The notes beneath the pieces were generated by a model. It made no database searches and was not told where the DNA came from. It saw nothing but the letters and a program-made list of their open reading frames with translations. Source: Streptomyces sp. NBC_00190 (GTDB lineage: Bacteria > Actinomycetota > Actinomycetes > Streptomycetales > Streptomycetaceae). Taken from it: a DNA stretch of 64,000 bases. The stretch is from assembly GCF_036203305.1 (NCBI RefSeq), contig NZ_CP108131.1:4092001-4156000 (forward strand), written 5' to 3'. Of the stretch, positions 22,658 to 30,552 are shown piece by piece. The first letter of the stretch is position 1; each line of letters opens with the position of its first letter. The position numbers and the translations under genes were made by a program.

Positions 22658-23446
22658 TTGAGCAATTCCGACGACTCCTCCGTGGGTCCCCGTCGCCGGG
22701 CCAGAGTGGTCCGGCTGCTGACCGCCGCCGTCTTCGCCCTGGCCGGGCTGCTCTTCGTCACCAGTTTCAACACCTCCAAGGGTACGAACATCCGGACGGA
22801 CGCCTCGCTTCTCAAGCTGTCGGACCTCATCGAGGAACGCAGTCAGAGCAACGGGGAGCTGGAGGAGAGCCTCGGACCGGTACGCCGACGGGTGGACGCC
22901 CTCGCCGAGCGCGACGACGGCAGCACCAAGGCCGAGGACGCCAAGCTGGCCGCTCTGCGCACCGCGTCGGGCACCGAGGAACTGCCCGGCAAGGGCCTGA
23001 CGGTCACCCTCAACGACGCCCCGCCGAACGCCACCGCCCGGATCCCCAACGTGCCCGAGCCGCAGCCCAACGACCTGGTGATCCACCAGCAGGACCTGCA
23101 GGCCGTGGTGAACGCCCTCTGGCAGGGCGGGGCCCAGGGCATCCAGGTCATGGACCAGCGGCTGATCTCCACCAGCGCGGTCCGCTGCGTGGGCAACACC
23201 CTGATCCTCCAGGGCCGGGTGTACTCGCCTCCGTACAAGGTCTCGGCGGTCGGCGACCCGGGCGCGTTGCGCAAGGCCCTCGCCGCCTCCCCGGCCCTGC
23301 AGAACTACCAGCTGTACGTGAACGCGTACGGGCTCGGCTGGAAAGTGGACGAGCACAAGGCGCTGACACTTCCCGGCTACTCCGGCACAGTGGACCTCCA
23401 CTATGCGAAGCCGCTGGCCCCTTCCTCCGAGACCGGTTCGCCCTGA
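22658..23446 (+). CDS. DUF881 family membrane protein
   Basis: A 262-aa protein with a single N-terminal membrane segment (LLTAAVFALAGLLFVTSFNT), a coiled-coil stretch (LIEERSQSNGELEESLGPVR RRVDALAE) and the extracytoplasmic DUF881 domain (LVIHQQDLQAVVNALWQGGA, ISTSAVRCVGNTLILQGRVY, PPYKVSAVGD). Function is unknown, though DUF881 genes cluster with division genes. A TTG start at 22658 is proposed because GAAGGAGAAGGG lies at good distance; a leaderless GTG at 22634 is the alternative. Its end overlaps the next sortase gene by 44 bases. Confidence 0.85.
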   Translation: MSNSDDSSVGPRRRARVVRLLTAAVFALAGLLFVTSFNTSKGTNIRTDASLLKLSDLIEERSQSNGELEESLGPVRRRVDALAERDDGSTKAEDAKLAALRTASGTEELPGKGLTVTLNDAPPNATARIPNVPEPQPNDLVIHQQDLQAVVNALWQGGAQGIQVMDQRLISTSAVRCVGNTLILQGRVYSPPYKVSAVGDPGALRKALAASPALQNYQLYVNAYGLGWKVDEHKALTLPGYSGTVDLHYAKPLAPSSETGSP

Positions 23447-24176
23447 CGCCGTACTCCGCCTGGTGGTACGGACGTCCAGTGAGGTGTGCCTGACGGCGGG
23501 CACGCTGATCGTGCTCTTCGTCGCCTACGTCCTGCTGTGGACCGGGGTCAAGGCCGACAGGGCCATGGACGGCGAGATGGCCCGGCTGCGCGACGGCTGG
23601 GCTGCGGCCCCGGCGGCAGCCCCGGCCCCGGCCCCGGCCCCGGCTTCGTCCCCGGACGCCGCACCGCTGCCGGAACCGCCCCGGCCCGCGGCACCGGAGG
23701 GCTACCCCGCCGGCCGGGCCTTCGCCGAGATGTACATCCCGCGGTTCGGCCCGGACTGGAACAAGCCCGTCCTGGAGGGCACGGGCACCGAGCTGCTGAA
23801 GAAGGGCCTCGGCCACTACGCCGGCACCGCCCCGCTCGGCGCCACCGGGAACTTCTCGGTGGCGGGCCACCGGCGCACGTACGGAGACCCCTTCAAGGAC
23901 TTCCCCGAACTGCGCCCCGGCGACGCCGTGATCCTCAAGGACGCGACGACCTGGTACACCTACACGGTGCGCGGCGGGCCGCTGCGCACCCTGCCGACGG
24001 ACGTCGGGGTGGTCGACCCGGTGCCCCGGAAGTCCCCCTTCACGGCGCCCGGCCGGTACCTGACGCTGACGACCTGCGACCCCGAGTGGGGCCACAGCCA
24101 CCGGCTGGTCGTGTGGGCGGAGCTGACCGGCACGCGCCTCGTGGGGCAGGGCGGTCCCGAGGGTTTGCCGAGGTGA
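23403..24176 (+). CDS. Class E sortase (first of three)
   Basis: Transpeptidase predicted to attach LAxTG-type surface proteins to the wall. The 257-aa product has a membrane anchor (LTAGTLIVLFVAYVLLWTGV, 30-49), an Ala/Pro spacer (68-100), and the sortase fold with His156 in VAGHRRTYGDP, Cys225 in YLTLTTC and Arg234 in HSHRLVVW. All three catalytic residues are present. ATG 23403 lies inside the DUF881 gene; GTG 23463 is a possible shorter start. The S. coelicolor locus, as I recall, has only the two sortases after pabA, so this one is extra. Confidence 0.87.
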   Translation: MRSRWPLPPRPVRPDAVLRLVVRTSSEVCLTAGTLIVLFVAYVLLWTGVKADRAMDGEMARLRDGWAAAPAAAPAPAPAPASSPDAAPLPEPPRPAAPEGYPAGRAFAEMYIPRFGPDWNKPVLEGTGTELLKKGLGHYAGTAPLGATGNFSVAGHRRTYGDPFKDFPELRPGDAVILKDATTWYTYTVRGGPLRTLPTDVGVVDPVPRKSPFTAPGRYLTLTTCDPEWGHSHRLVVWAELTGTRLVGQGGPEGLPR

Positions 24177-24255
24177 CTGACCCGGCCGGGCCCGTGCCTT
24201 TAGTCTGTTCGCGTACCGCCCCTGCGGTGCGTGGAGCGAGAGGGACGCGGACGGA

Positions 24256-24432
24256 ATGTACGGCTGGATCTGGCGGCATCTGCCGGGCAACGCGTGGGTA
24301 CGCGCGCTGATCTCACTCGTACTTGTCCTCGCGGTGGTGTTCGTGCTGTTCCAGTACGTCTTCCCGTGGGCCGAGCCGCTCCTTCCGTTCAACGATGTGA
24401 CGGTGGACGAGGGATCGGGAGCCACTCCGTGA
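24256..24432 (+). CDS. Small single-pass membrane protein
   Basis: A 58-aa protein starting MYGWIWRHLPGNAWVRALIS, with one strong membrane helix (ALISLVLVLAVVFVLFQYVF) and a short acidic tail (LPFNDVTVDEGSGATP). Coding use is typical and the stop overlaps the pabA start (GTGA), arguing that it is real and co-translated. I recall similar small genes at this place in other Streptomyces. Tail orientation suggests the C-terminus is outside, near the sortases. Function unknown. Confidence 0.8.
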   Translation: MYGWIWRHLPGNAWVRALISLVLVLAVVFVLFQYVFPWAEPLLPFNDVTVDEGSGATP

Positions 24433-25067
24433 GCGCGCGCATTCTGGTTGTAGACAACTACGACAGCTTTGTCTTCAACCTGGTCCAGTACCTCTACCAG
24501 CTCGGCGCCGAATGCGAGGTGCTGCGCAACGACGAGGTCGAGCTCTCGCACGCGCAGGACGGCTTCGACGGTGTGCTGCTCTCCCCCGGGCCGGGGACGC
24601 CGGAAGAGGCGGGAGTGTGCGTCGACATGGTCCGCCACTGCGCGCGGACGGGCGTTCCGGTCTTCGGTGTCTGCCTGGGCATGCAGTCGATGGCGGTGGC
24701 GTACGGAGGTGTCGTGGACCGGGCTCCGGAGCTGCTGCACGGCAAGACCTCGCCGGTGGTGCACGAGGGCATCGGCGTCTTCGCCGGCCTGCCGTCGCCG
24801 TTCACCGCGACCCGCTACCACTCCCTCGCCGCCGAACCCGGGACCCTCCCCGACGAGCTGGAGGTCACGGCGCGCACCGAGGACGGGATCATCATGGGCC
24901 TGCGGCACCGGGAGCACGACGTGGAGGGTGTGCAGTTCCACCCCGAGTCGGTGCTGACGGAGTGGGGCCACCGGATGCTCGCGAACTGGCTGGTGCGGTG
25001 CGGTGACGCGGGTGCCGTGGAGCGCTCGGTGGGGCTGGCCCCGGTGGTGGGCAAGGCCGTCGCGTGA
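24429..25067 (+). CDS. pabA: Aminodeoxychorismate/anthranilate synthase glutaminase component
   Basis: Class I glutamine amidotransferase that supplies ammonia to a chorismate-using partner for folate or tryptophan. The 212-aa product has ILVVDNYDSFVFNLVQYLYQ, the oxyanion motif LLSPGPGTPEEAG, the nucleophile Cys in VFGVCLGMQSMAVAYGG, and the catalytic His and Glu in GVQFHPESVLTEWGH. No synthase (pabB/trpE) lies nearby, so the partner is elsewhere and PabA versus TrpG cannot be decided. Start and stop overlap both neighbours by four bases, so it is locked into the sortase operon. Confidence 0.9.
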   Translation: MSARILVVDNYDSFVFNLVQYLYQLGAECEVLRNDEVELSHAQDGFDGVLLSPGPGTPEEAGVCVDMVRHCARTGVPVFGVCLGMQSMAVAYGGVVDRAPELLHGKTSPVVHEGIGVFAGLPSPFTATRYHSLAAEPGTLPDELEVTARTEDGIIMGLRHREHDVEGVQFHPESVLTEWGHRMLANWLVRCGDAGAVERSVGLAPVVGKAVA

Positions 25068-25891
25068 CCGCGCTCGCGCCGTCCGCGCCCACAGGGGGCC
25101 GGGCCGCGCGGCGCAGGGCAGCTCAGGAAGCCGCGAAGCGGGCCGCGAGGAACACCCGCAGGCGGGGCGGGAGGCGGCGCAGACGGCCGGCCTCGGGTGG
25201 CCCGGTGGTCATCGCGAGCCGCCTGGGCGGGGAACTGTTCATCACACTGGGCCTGGTGATGCTGCTGTTCGTCGCCTACCAGCTCTGGTACACGAACATC
25301 GTGGCGGAGCGGTCGGCGAACGGGGCCGCGGGCTCGCTCCAGCAGACGTGGCAGCGGGAACCGGGCGCGGGCGGGCCCGCCGCTCCGGCGGTGTCGGCGT
25401 TCGAGCCGGGCCAGGGCTTCGCCATCCTGTACATCCCGAAGCTGGACCTGAAGGTGCCGGTGGCGGAGGGGATCAGCAAGCCGAAGGTGCTGGACCGGGG
25501 GATGGCCGGGCACTACGGGGAGGGTGCGCTCAAGACGGCGATGCCGGGGGACGCGCAGGGCAACTTCGCGGTGGCGGGCCACCGCAACACCCACGGGGAG
25601 CCGTTCCGCTTCATCAACCGGCTGGTGCCGGGGGATCCCGTCGTGGTCGAGACGCGGGACGCGTACTACACGTACGAGATGACCTCGGCGCTGGCGCAGA
25701 CACCGCCGACGAACGTGTCGGTGCTGAAGCCGGTGCCGGAGGGATCGGGCTTCACCTCTGCGGGCCGGTACATCACGCTGACGACCTGCACCCCGGAGTT
25801 CACCAGCACCTACCGGATGATCGTATGGGGCAGGATGACCGATGAACGCCCCCGCAGCCAGGGCCCTCCGCCCGCGCTGAACAGCCCGTAG
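25064..25891 (+). CDS. Class E sortase (second, SrtE1-like position)
   Basis: A 275-aa sortase. The N-terminus is strongly basic (about 13-41, RRRAAQEAAKRAARNTRRRG), followed by a membrane anchor (LFITLGLVMLLFVAYQLWYT, 58-77) and the catalytic domain: FAILYIPKLDLKVPVAEG, His173 in VAGHRNTHGEP, Cys242 in YITLTTC, Arg251 in STYRMIVWG. In S. coelicolor, class E sortases at this locus anchor long chaplins and are needed for aerial hyphae; that role is inferred here. The GTG overlaps the pabA stop (GTGA). Confidence 0.93.
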   Translation: MTALAPSAPTGGRAARRRAAQEAAKRAARNTRRRGGRRRRRPASGGPVVIASRLGGELFITLGLVMLLFVAYQLWYTNIVAERSANGAAGSLQQTWQREPGAGGPAAPAVSAFEPGQGFAILYIPKLDLKVPVAEGISKPKVLDRGMAGHYGEGALKTAMPGDAQGNFAVAGHRNTHGEPFRFINRLVPGDPVVVETRDAYYTYEMTSALAQTPPTNVSVLKPVPEGSGFTSAGRYITLTTCTPEFTSTYRMIVWGRMTDERPRSQGPPPALNSP

Positions 25892-25913
25892 CCGCCCTAA
25901 GGACGAATCAGCA

Positions 25914-26648
25914 GTGTCTCGTGCCCGCCGCCGCGCCGCGGCCCCGCCCGCCGGCCGCCGCAGTGTGCTCGCCGGGTTCCTCAGCCTGCTGGGCGAGCTC
26001 CTGATCACGGTGGGCCTGGTCCTGGGCCTGTTCGTGGCCTACTCGCTGTGGTGGACGAACGTGCTCGCGGACCGGCAGGCGTCGGCGCGGGGCGACCAGA
26101 TGCGCCAGCAGTGGCTGACGCCGGGCCCGGAAGCGGCGAAGCCCGCGGAACCGGGGGCGCTGGACACCAAGGACGGCGTCGGCTTCCTGCACGTGCCGGC
26201 GATGAAGAACGGCGACGTGCTGGTCAAGCCGGGCACGGACCCGGACATCCTCAACGACGGGGTCGCGGGCTACTACACGGACCCGGTGAAGTCGGCGCTG
26301 CCGTGGGACGAAAAGGGGAACTTCTCCCTCGCCGCGCACCGGGACGGCCACGGCGCGAAGTTCCACAACATCGACAAGGTGAAGAACGGCGACGCGATCG
26401 TCTTCGAGACCAAGGACACCTGGTACGTGTACAAGGTCTTCGCGGAGCTCCGGCAGACGTCGAAGTACAACGTGGACGTGATCAACCCGGTCCCGAAGGA
26501 GTCGGGCAGGACCGCCCCGGGCCGCTACATCACGCTGACCACGTGCACACCGGTGTACACGTCGAAGTACCGGTACGTGGTGTGGGGCGAGCTGGTCCGC
26601 ACGGAGAAGGTGGACGGCAAGCGGACGCTGCCGATCGAGCTGCGCTAG
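25914..26648 (+). CDS. Class E sortase (third, SrtE2-like position)
   Basis: A 244-aa sortase with a basic start (MSRARRRAAAPPAGRR), a membrane anchor (LLITVGLVLGLFVAYSLWWT, 29-48) and the catalytic set His142, Cys211 (YITLTTC) and Arg220. The residue before the catalytic His is Ala (AAHRDGHG) where the other two have Gly (AGHR), suggesting a different substrate groove. GTG follows AAGGA. It starts 22 bases after the second sortase and ends the operon before a strong two-way terminator. Confidence 0.93.
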   Translation: MSRARRRAAAPPAGRRSVLAGFLSLLGELLITVGLVLGLFVAYSLWWTNVLADRQASARGDQMRQQWLTPGPEAAKPAEPGALDTKDGVGFLHVPAMKNGDVLVKPGTDPDILNDGVAGYYTDPVKSALPWDEKGNFSLAAHRDGHGAKFHNIDKVKNGDAIVFETKDTWYVYKVFAELRQTSKYNVDVINPVPKESGRTAPGRYITLTTCTPVYTSKYRYVVWGELVRTEKVDGKRTLPIELR

Positions 26649-26816
26649 GTGTTCCTTCCGAGCCGCAGGCCGCGGCTCGGGAAGAGCGCGGGACCTGGAG
26701 CCCGACTCCCGCGCTCCGGGCCTCCAGAAGGCCCCTGTGGGCCGCTGTGACGCCTCTCTGGGCGGCGATGGCTGCGATGGCCAGGGCTTGGACGTGCGTC
26801 CGTTCCAGCACGCACG

Positions 26817-26860
26817 AAAAAGGTCCGGCCCTTCTCCGAGGAGAAGGGCCGGACCTTTGG
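26817..26860. terminator. Bidirectional terminator between sortase operon and pknB
   Basis: Near-perfect stem of about 19 bp, AAAGGTCCGGCCCTTCTCC with its complement, and a three-base loop. It has A-rich sequence to the left and T-rich to the right, so it can stop both convergent units. Confidence 0.9.
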
Positions 26861-26868
26861 TCCTGCTT

Positions 26869-28866
26869 CTAGCGGCGGCCGCCGGTCAAGCCTCCGAAGA
26901 GGCCGCCGTCCTGCTGGCCGCCCTGCGTCGTGTAGACGTTGACCACCGAGCCGGTGTTGACCGGGAAGCCGGCGAGCGGGTCGGACTGGAACACGACCGC
27001 GTTGTCGTCCGTCGGGCCGTTGATGACCCTGCCGAACGTCAGGCCCTTGGAGGCCAGTTCCTGCTTCGCCTGGGCCACGGTCCGGCCGGCCAGGTTCGGC
27101 ACCTGGGTCTGCTGCGGCGCGGCCTTGGAGATCGTGATGTTGACCGTCTTGCCCGGGTCGAGCTGCTCACCGGGCTGGTTCCCCTGATCGACGACGGTCC
27201 GCGGGGCGGCTCCGGGGAAATCGATCTCGGTGACGGAGCCCAGCTTGAGCTTGACGGCCTTGAGCGCCTTCTCCGCGTCGTCCTTGGTCTTGCCCTTGAG
27301 GTCCGGGACGACCGCCTTGGCCTGCTCCTTGGCGACGGTCAGCACGATGACGCTGTTCTTCTCCGCCTCGCCACCGGCCTTGGGGGTCTGGTCGATGACC
27401 GTGCCGGCGGTGCGCTCGGACTCCTGGAGCTTGCGGTCGACCTGGAAGCCCTTCTCCTTCAGTGCCGCCTCGGCCTGCTCGTACGTGAGGTTGAGGACGT
27501 TAGGGACCGGCGCCTTGGGCGCGCCCGAGGAGATCGTCACCGTGACGGTGGAGTCCTTCGCGACCTTGGTCTCGGCTGCCGGGTCCTGCTTGCAGACGCT
27601 GCCCTTGGGCTGGTCGCAGGGTTCGTCGGCGCCCTTGACGACCTTGAGGCCGACGTTCTCGCCGCTCTTCTGTGCCTGCTCGAGGGTCGAGCCGACGAGC
27701 TTGGGCACACTGGGCCGGTTGTCGGCGGTGTTGAAGAGGGAGCGGCCGATGAGGATCGCGCCGACCAGGACGAGGACGCCGGCCACCACGAGCAGGATCG
27801 TGGAGGCCTTGCTCTTCTTCTGGCGGCGGTGCGGCCCCTGGTCGTAGCCGCCCTGGTCGCCGTACCCGTAGCCGCCTTCACCCGGGGGCGTGGGCGGCAT
27901 CATCGAGGTCTGGCCGGAGTCGGCGGCGCGCAGGGCGGCGGTGGGCTGGTCGTAGCCCTGGTGTCCGTAGCCGCCCGGGTCGGGGTAGCCGTAGCCGGAC
28001 GTGCCCATGGAAGCGGCGGCGACGGGCTGGCCGTCGAGGCAGGCCTCGATGTCGGCGCGCATCTCGTCGGCGGACTGGTAGCGGTAGTCGGGATCCTTGA
28101 CCAGCGCCTTCAGGACGATGGCGTCCATCTCGGGCGTGATCTCGGGGTCGAAGTTCGACGGCGGCTGCGGCTCTTCCCGTACGTGCTGGTAGGCGACGGC
28201 CACGGGGGAGTCGCCGACGAACGGGGGCCGCACGCTGAGGAGCTCGTAGAGCAGGCAGCCGGCGGAGTAGAGGTCGGAGCGCGCGTCGACCTGCTCGCCC
28301 TTGGCCTGCTCCGGCGAGAGGTACTGGGCGGTGCCGATGACGGCCGCCGTCTGCGTCATGGTCATGCCGGAATCGCCCATGGCGCGGGCGATGCCGAAGT
28401 CCATGACCTTGACCTGGCCGGTGCGGGTCAGCATCACGTTGGCGGGCTTGATGTCGCGGTGCACGATGCCGGCGCGGTGGGAGTACTCCAGGGCTTGGAG
28501 GATGCCGATGCACATCTCCAGGGTGCGTTCGGGCAGCAGCTTGCGCCCGGAGTGCAGCAGCTCGCGCAGGGTGGACCCGTCGACGTACTCCATCACGATG
28601 TACGGGATGGAGATGTTGTCGACGTAGTCCTCGCCGGTGTCGTAGACGGCGACGATCGCCGGGTGGTTCAGCGACGCGGCCGACTGGGCCTCGCGACGGA
28701 ACCGGGCCTGGAAGGACGGGTCGCGGGCGAGATCGGCGCGCAGAGTCTTGACGGCGACGGTACGGCCGAGCCGGGTGTCGTGGGCGAGGTAGACCTCGGC
28801 CATGCCACCGCGGCCGAGCACGTGGCTCAGCTCGTACCGGCCGCCGAGGCGACGCGGCTCTTCCAT
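26869..28866 (-). CDS. pknB: Serine/threonine protein kinase PknB with four PASTA domains
   Basis: Membrane kinase that senses peptidoglycan fragments and controls growth and division. The 665-aa product has Lys40 in VAVKTLRAD, HRDIKPAN (Asp138), DFG 156-158 and an activation loop with Thr169, Thr171 and Thr173 (GMTMTQTAAVIGTAQYLSPE), a Gly/Tyr/Gln-rich juxtamembrane part, one membrane helix (STILLVVAGVLVLVGAILIG) and four PASTA repeats (starting SVPKLVGS, PVPNVLNL, VVPDLKGK, QVPNLAGR). The ATG giving MEEPRRLGGRYEL was chosen over an upstream start for family match. Confidence 0.96.
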   Translation of the reverse strand: MEEPRRLGGRYELSHVLGRGGMAEVYLAHDTRLGRTVAVKTLRADLARDPSFQARFRREAQSAASLNHPAIVAVYDTGEDYVDNISIPYIVMEYVDGSTLRELLHSGRKLLPERTLEMCIGILQALEYSHRAGIVHRDIKPANVMLTRTGQVKVMDFGIARAMGDSGMTMTQTAAVIGTAQYLSPEQAKGEQVDARSDLYSAGCLLYELLSVRPPFVGDSPVAVAYQHVREEPQPPSNFDPEITPEMDAIVLKALVKDPDYRYQSADEMRADIEACLDGQPVAAASMGTSGYGYPDPGGYGHQGYDQPTAALRAADSGQTSMMPPTPPGEGGYGYGDQGGYDQGPHRRQKKSKASTILLVVAGVLVLVGAILIGRSLFNTADNRPSVPKLVGSTLEQAQKSGENVGLKVVKGADEPCDQPKGSVCKQDPAAETKVAKDSTVTVTISSGAPKAPVPNVLNLTYEQAEAALKEKGFQVDRKLQESERTAGTVIDQTPKAGGEAEKNSVIVLTVAKEQAKAVVPDLKGKTKDDAEKALKAVKLKLGSVTEIDFPGAAPRTVVDQGNQPGEQLDPGKTVNITISKAAPQQTQVPNLAGRTVAQAKQELASKGLTFGRVINGPTDDNAVVFQSDPLAGFPVNTGSVVNVYTTQGGQQDGGLFGGLTGGRR

Positions 28867-29020
28867 AACGTTGCAGCCCTCTCCGTCAGTCCCGACCGCA
28901 CCTGTGTGTGGTCCGGCGGTGTGCTGTTCGCGCAAAGGCTACCGGCCGATCGTCTGTGATCGGATCGTGGCCACAGGCTGATACAGGACCGGTACCGTAC
29001 GCGCGGATCCGCCCGGGAGC

Positions 29021-29036
29021 AGTGATGTGGATCACT
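29021..29036. promoter_or_regulatory. Short inverted repeat in the pbpA-pknB gap
   Basis: AGTGAT, four bases, ATCACT. It lies upstream of pknB and past the end of pbpA, in a 219-bp gap with no gene, so it could be an operator of the pknB promoter. No regulator is suggested by the sequence. Confidence 0.35.
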
Positions 29037-29085
29037 ATGTTCCGGTGGTCCGTCGTCCCTGGATCGTTCCGGGACGACCGCTTGG

Positions 29086-30552
29086 TCATCGCTGGCTCTT
29101 CAGTACGGCTTCCATGACCGCCTTGGCGACCGGGGCGGCGAGGCCGCCGCCGCTGATGTCGTCGCGGGCGGTGCCCTCGCTGTCCTCGATGACGACGGCG
29201 ACGGCGACGGGCGAGGTGCCGTCCGGGTTCTCGGCGTACGAGATGAACCAGGCGTAGGGACGCTTCTTGTTGCCCTCGCCGTGCTGGGCGGTGCCGGTCT
29301 TGCCGCCGACCTTGACGTCCTTGATCTTGGCCTTGGCGCCGGTGCCGCTGTCGACGACGTTGACCATCATCTCCTGGACCTTCTGGGCGTTGGCGGCGGA
29401 GAGCGGCCGGCTCATCTCCTGCGGCGAGTGCTTCTCGATGACGTCGAGGTTGGGCGCGGTGAGCTGGTCGACCATGTAGGGCTTCATCAGCTTGCCGTCG
29501 TTGGCGATCGCGGCGGTGACCATGGCCATCTGGAGCGGGGTGGCGGCCGTGTTGAACTGGCCGATGGCGCTCTGGGCGTTGCCGTCCTTGCCCATCTTCT
29601 TGTCGTAGACGCTGGCGAAGGCGCGGACGGGAATGTCGATCTTGTCGTTGTTGAAGCCGAACTTCTCGGCGGTCTCCACCATGTTGTCGCGGGTGACCTT
29701 GTCGCCCATGTTCGCGAACACGGAGTTGCAGGAGATGCGCAGGGCCTCGTTGAGGCTGGCCTTCTCGCAACCGGCGTGGGAGTTCGGCAGCTGGGTCTTG
29801 GTGCCCGGCAGGAAGTACGGCTCCGGCGTGTCCGTCGGGTCGTTGATCTCCTTGACGACGCCGTGTTCCAGCGCGGCGGCCGCGGTGACGACCTTGAAGG
29901 TGGAGCCCGGGGGGTAGGTCTCGCGCAGGGCGCGGTTGACGAGGTTCTTGTCCTCGCTGTCCTTCAGTTCGACCCAGGCCTTCTCGTCGGTCTTGGAGTT
30001 GCCGGCGAAGCGGGAGGGGTCGTAGGAGGGGGTGGAGACCAGGGCGAGGATGGCGCCGGTGCGCGGGTCGATGGCGGCAGCCGCGCCCTTCTTGGTGCCG
30101 AGCGCCTGGAAGGCGGCCTTCTGGGCGTCGGGGTTGAGCGTGGTGACGACGTTGCCGCCCTGCTTCTTCTCCCCGGTGAACATGCCGATGGTGCGGTCGA
30201 AGAAGAGCCGGTCGTCGTTGCCGGTGAGGATGCCGTCTTCGAGGGATTCGAGCTGGGTGGAGCCGAAGGCCTGCGAGGCGTACCCGGTGACGGGGGCCCA
30301 GAGCTGGCCGTCGGCGTAGGTCCGCTTGTACTTGTAGTCGCTGCCGTCGGTGACCGCCGACCCGGTGATCGGTTCGCCGTTGACGATGATGTTGCCGCGT
30401 TCGGTGGCGTACTGGGCGATCTGGACCCGGCGGTTTTCCTTGCGGGTGCTGAGTTCCTCGGCCTGGACGTACTGCAGCCAGTTGGTGCGGATCAGCAGCG
30501 CGAGGACGAGCAGCCCGCAGAACAGCGAGATGCGGCGCAGGGGCTTGTTCAT
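29086..30552 (-). CDS. pbpA: Class B penicillin-binding protein PbpA (elongation transpeptidase)
   Basis: Cross-links peptidoglycan together with RodA. The 488-aa product has a short cytoplasmic start, one membrane helix (8-30, ISLFCGLLVLALLIRTNWLQ), a dimerisation region, and the transpeptidase motifs in order: STFK with nucleophile Ser217 and Lys220, SCN at 274-276, KTGTA at 418-422. The ATG overlaps the rodA stop (ATGA), so the glycosyltransferase and transpeptidase are translated together. Confidence 0.95.
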   Translation of the reverse strand: MNKPLRRISLFCGLLVLALLIRTNWLQYVQAEELSTRKENRRVQIAQYATERGNIIVNGEPITGSAVTDGSDYKYKRTYADGQLWAPVTGYASQAFGSTQLESLEDGILTGNDDRLFFDRTIGMFTGEKKQGGNVVTTLNPDAQKAAFQALGTKKGAAAAIDPRTGAILALVSTPSYDPSRFAGNSKTDEKAWVELKDSEDKNLVNRALRETYPPGSTFKVVTAAAALEHGVVKEINDPTDTPEPYFLPGTKTQLPNSHAGCEKASLNEALRISCNSVFANMGDKVTRDNMVETAEKFGFNNDKIDIPVRAFASVYDKKMGKDGNAQSAIGQFNTAATPLQMAMVTAAIANDGKLMKPYMVDQLTAPNLDVIEKHSPQEMSRPLSAANAQKVQEMMVNVVDSGTGAKAKIKDVKVGGKTGTAQHGEGNKKRPYAWFISYAENPDGTSPVAVAVVIEDSEGTARDDISGGGLAAPVAKAVMEAVLKSQR

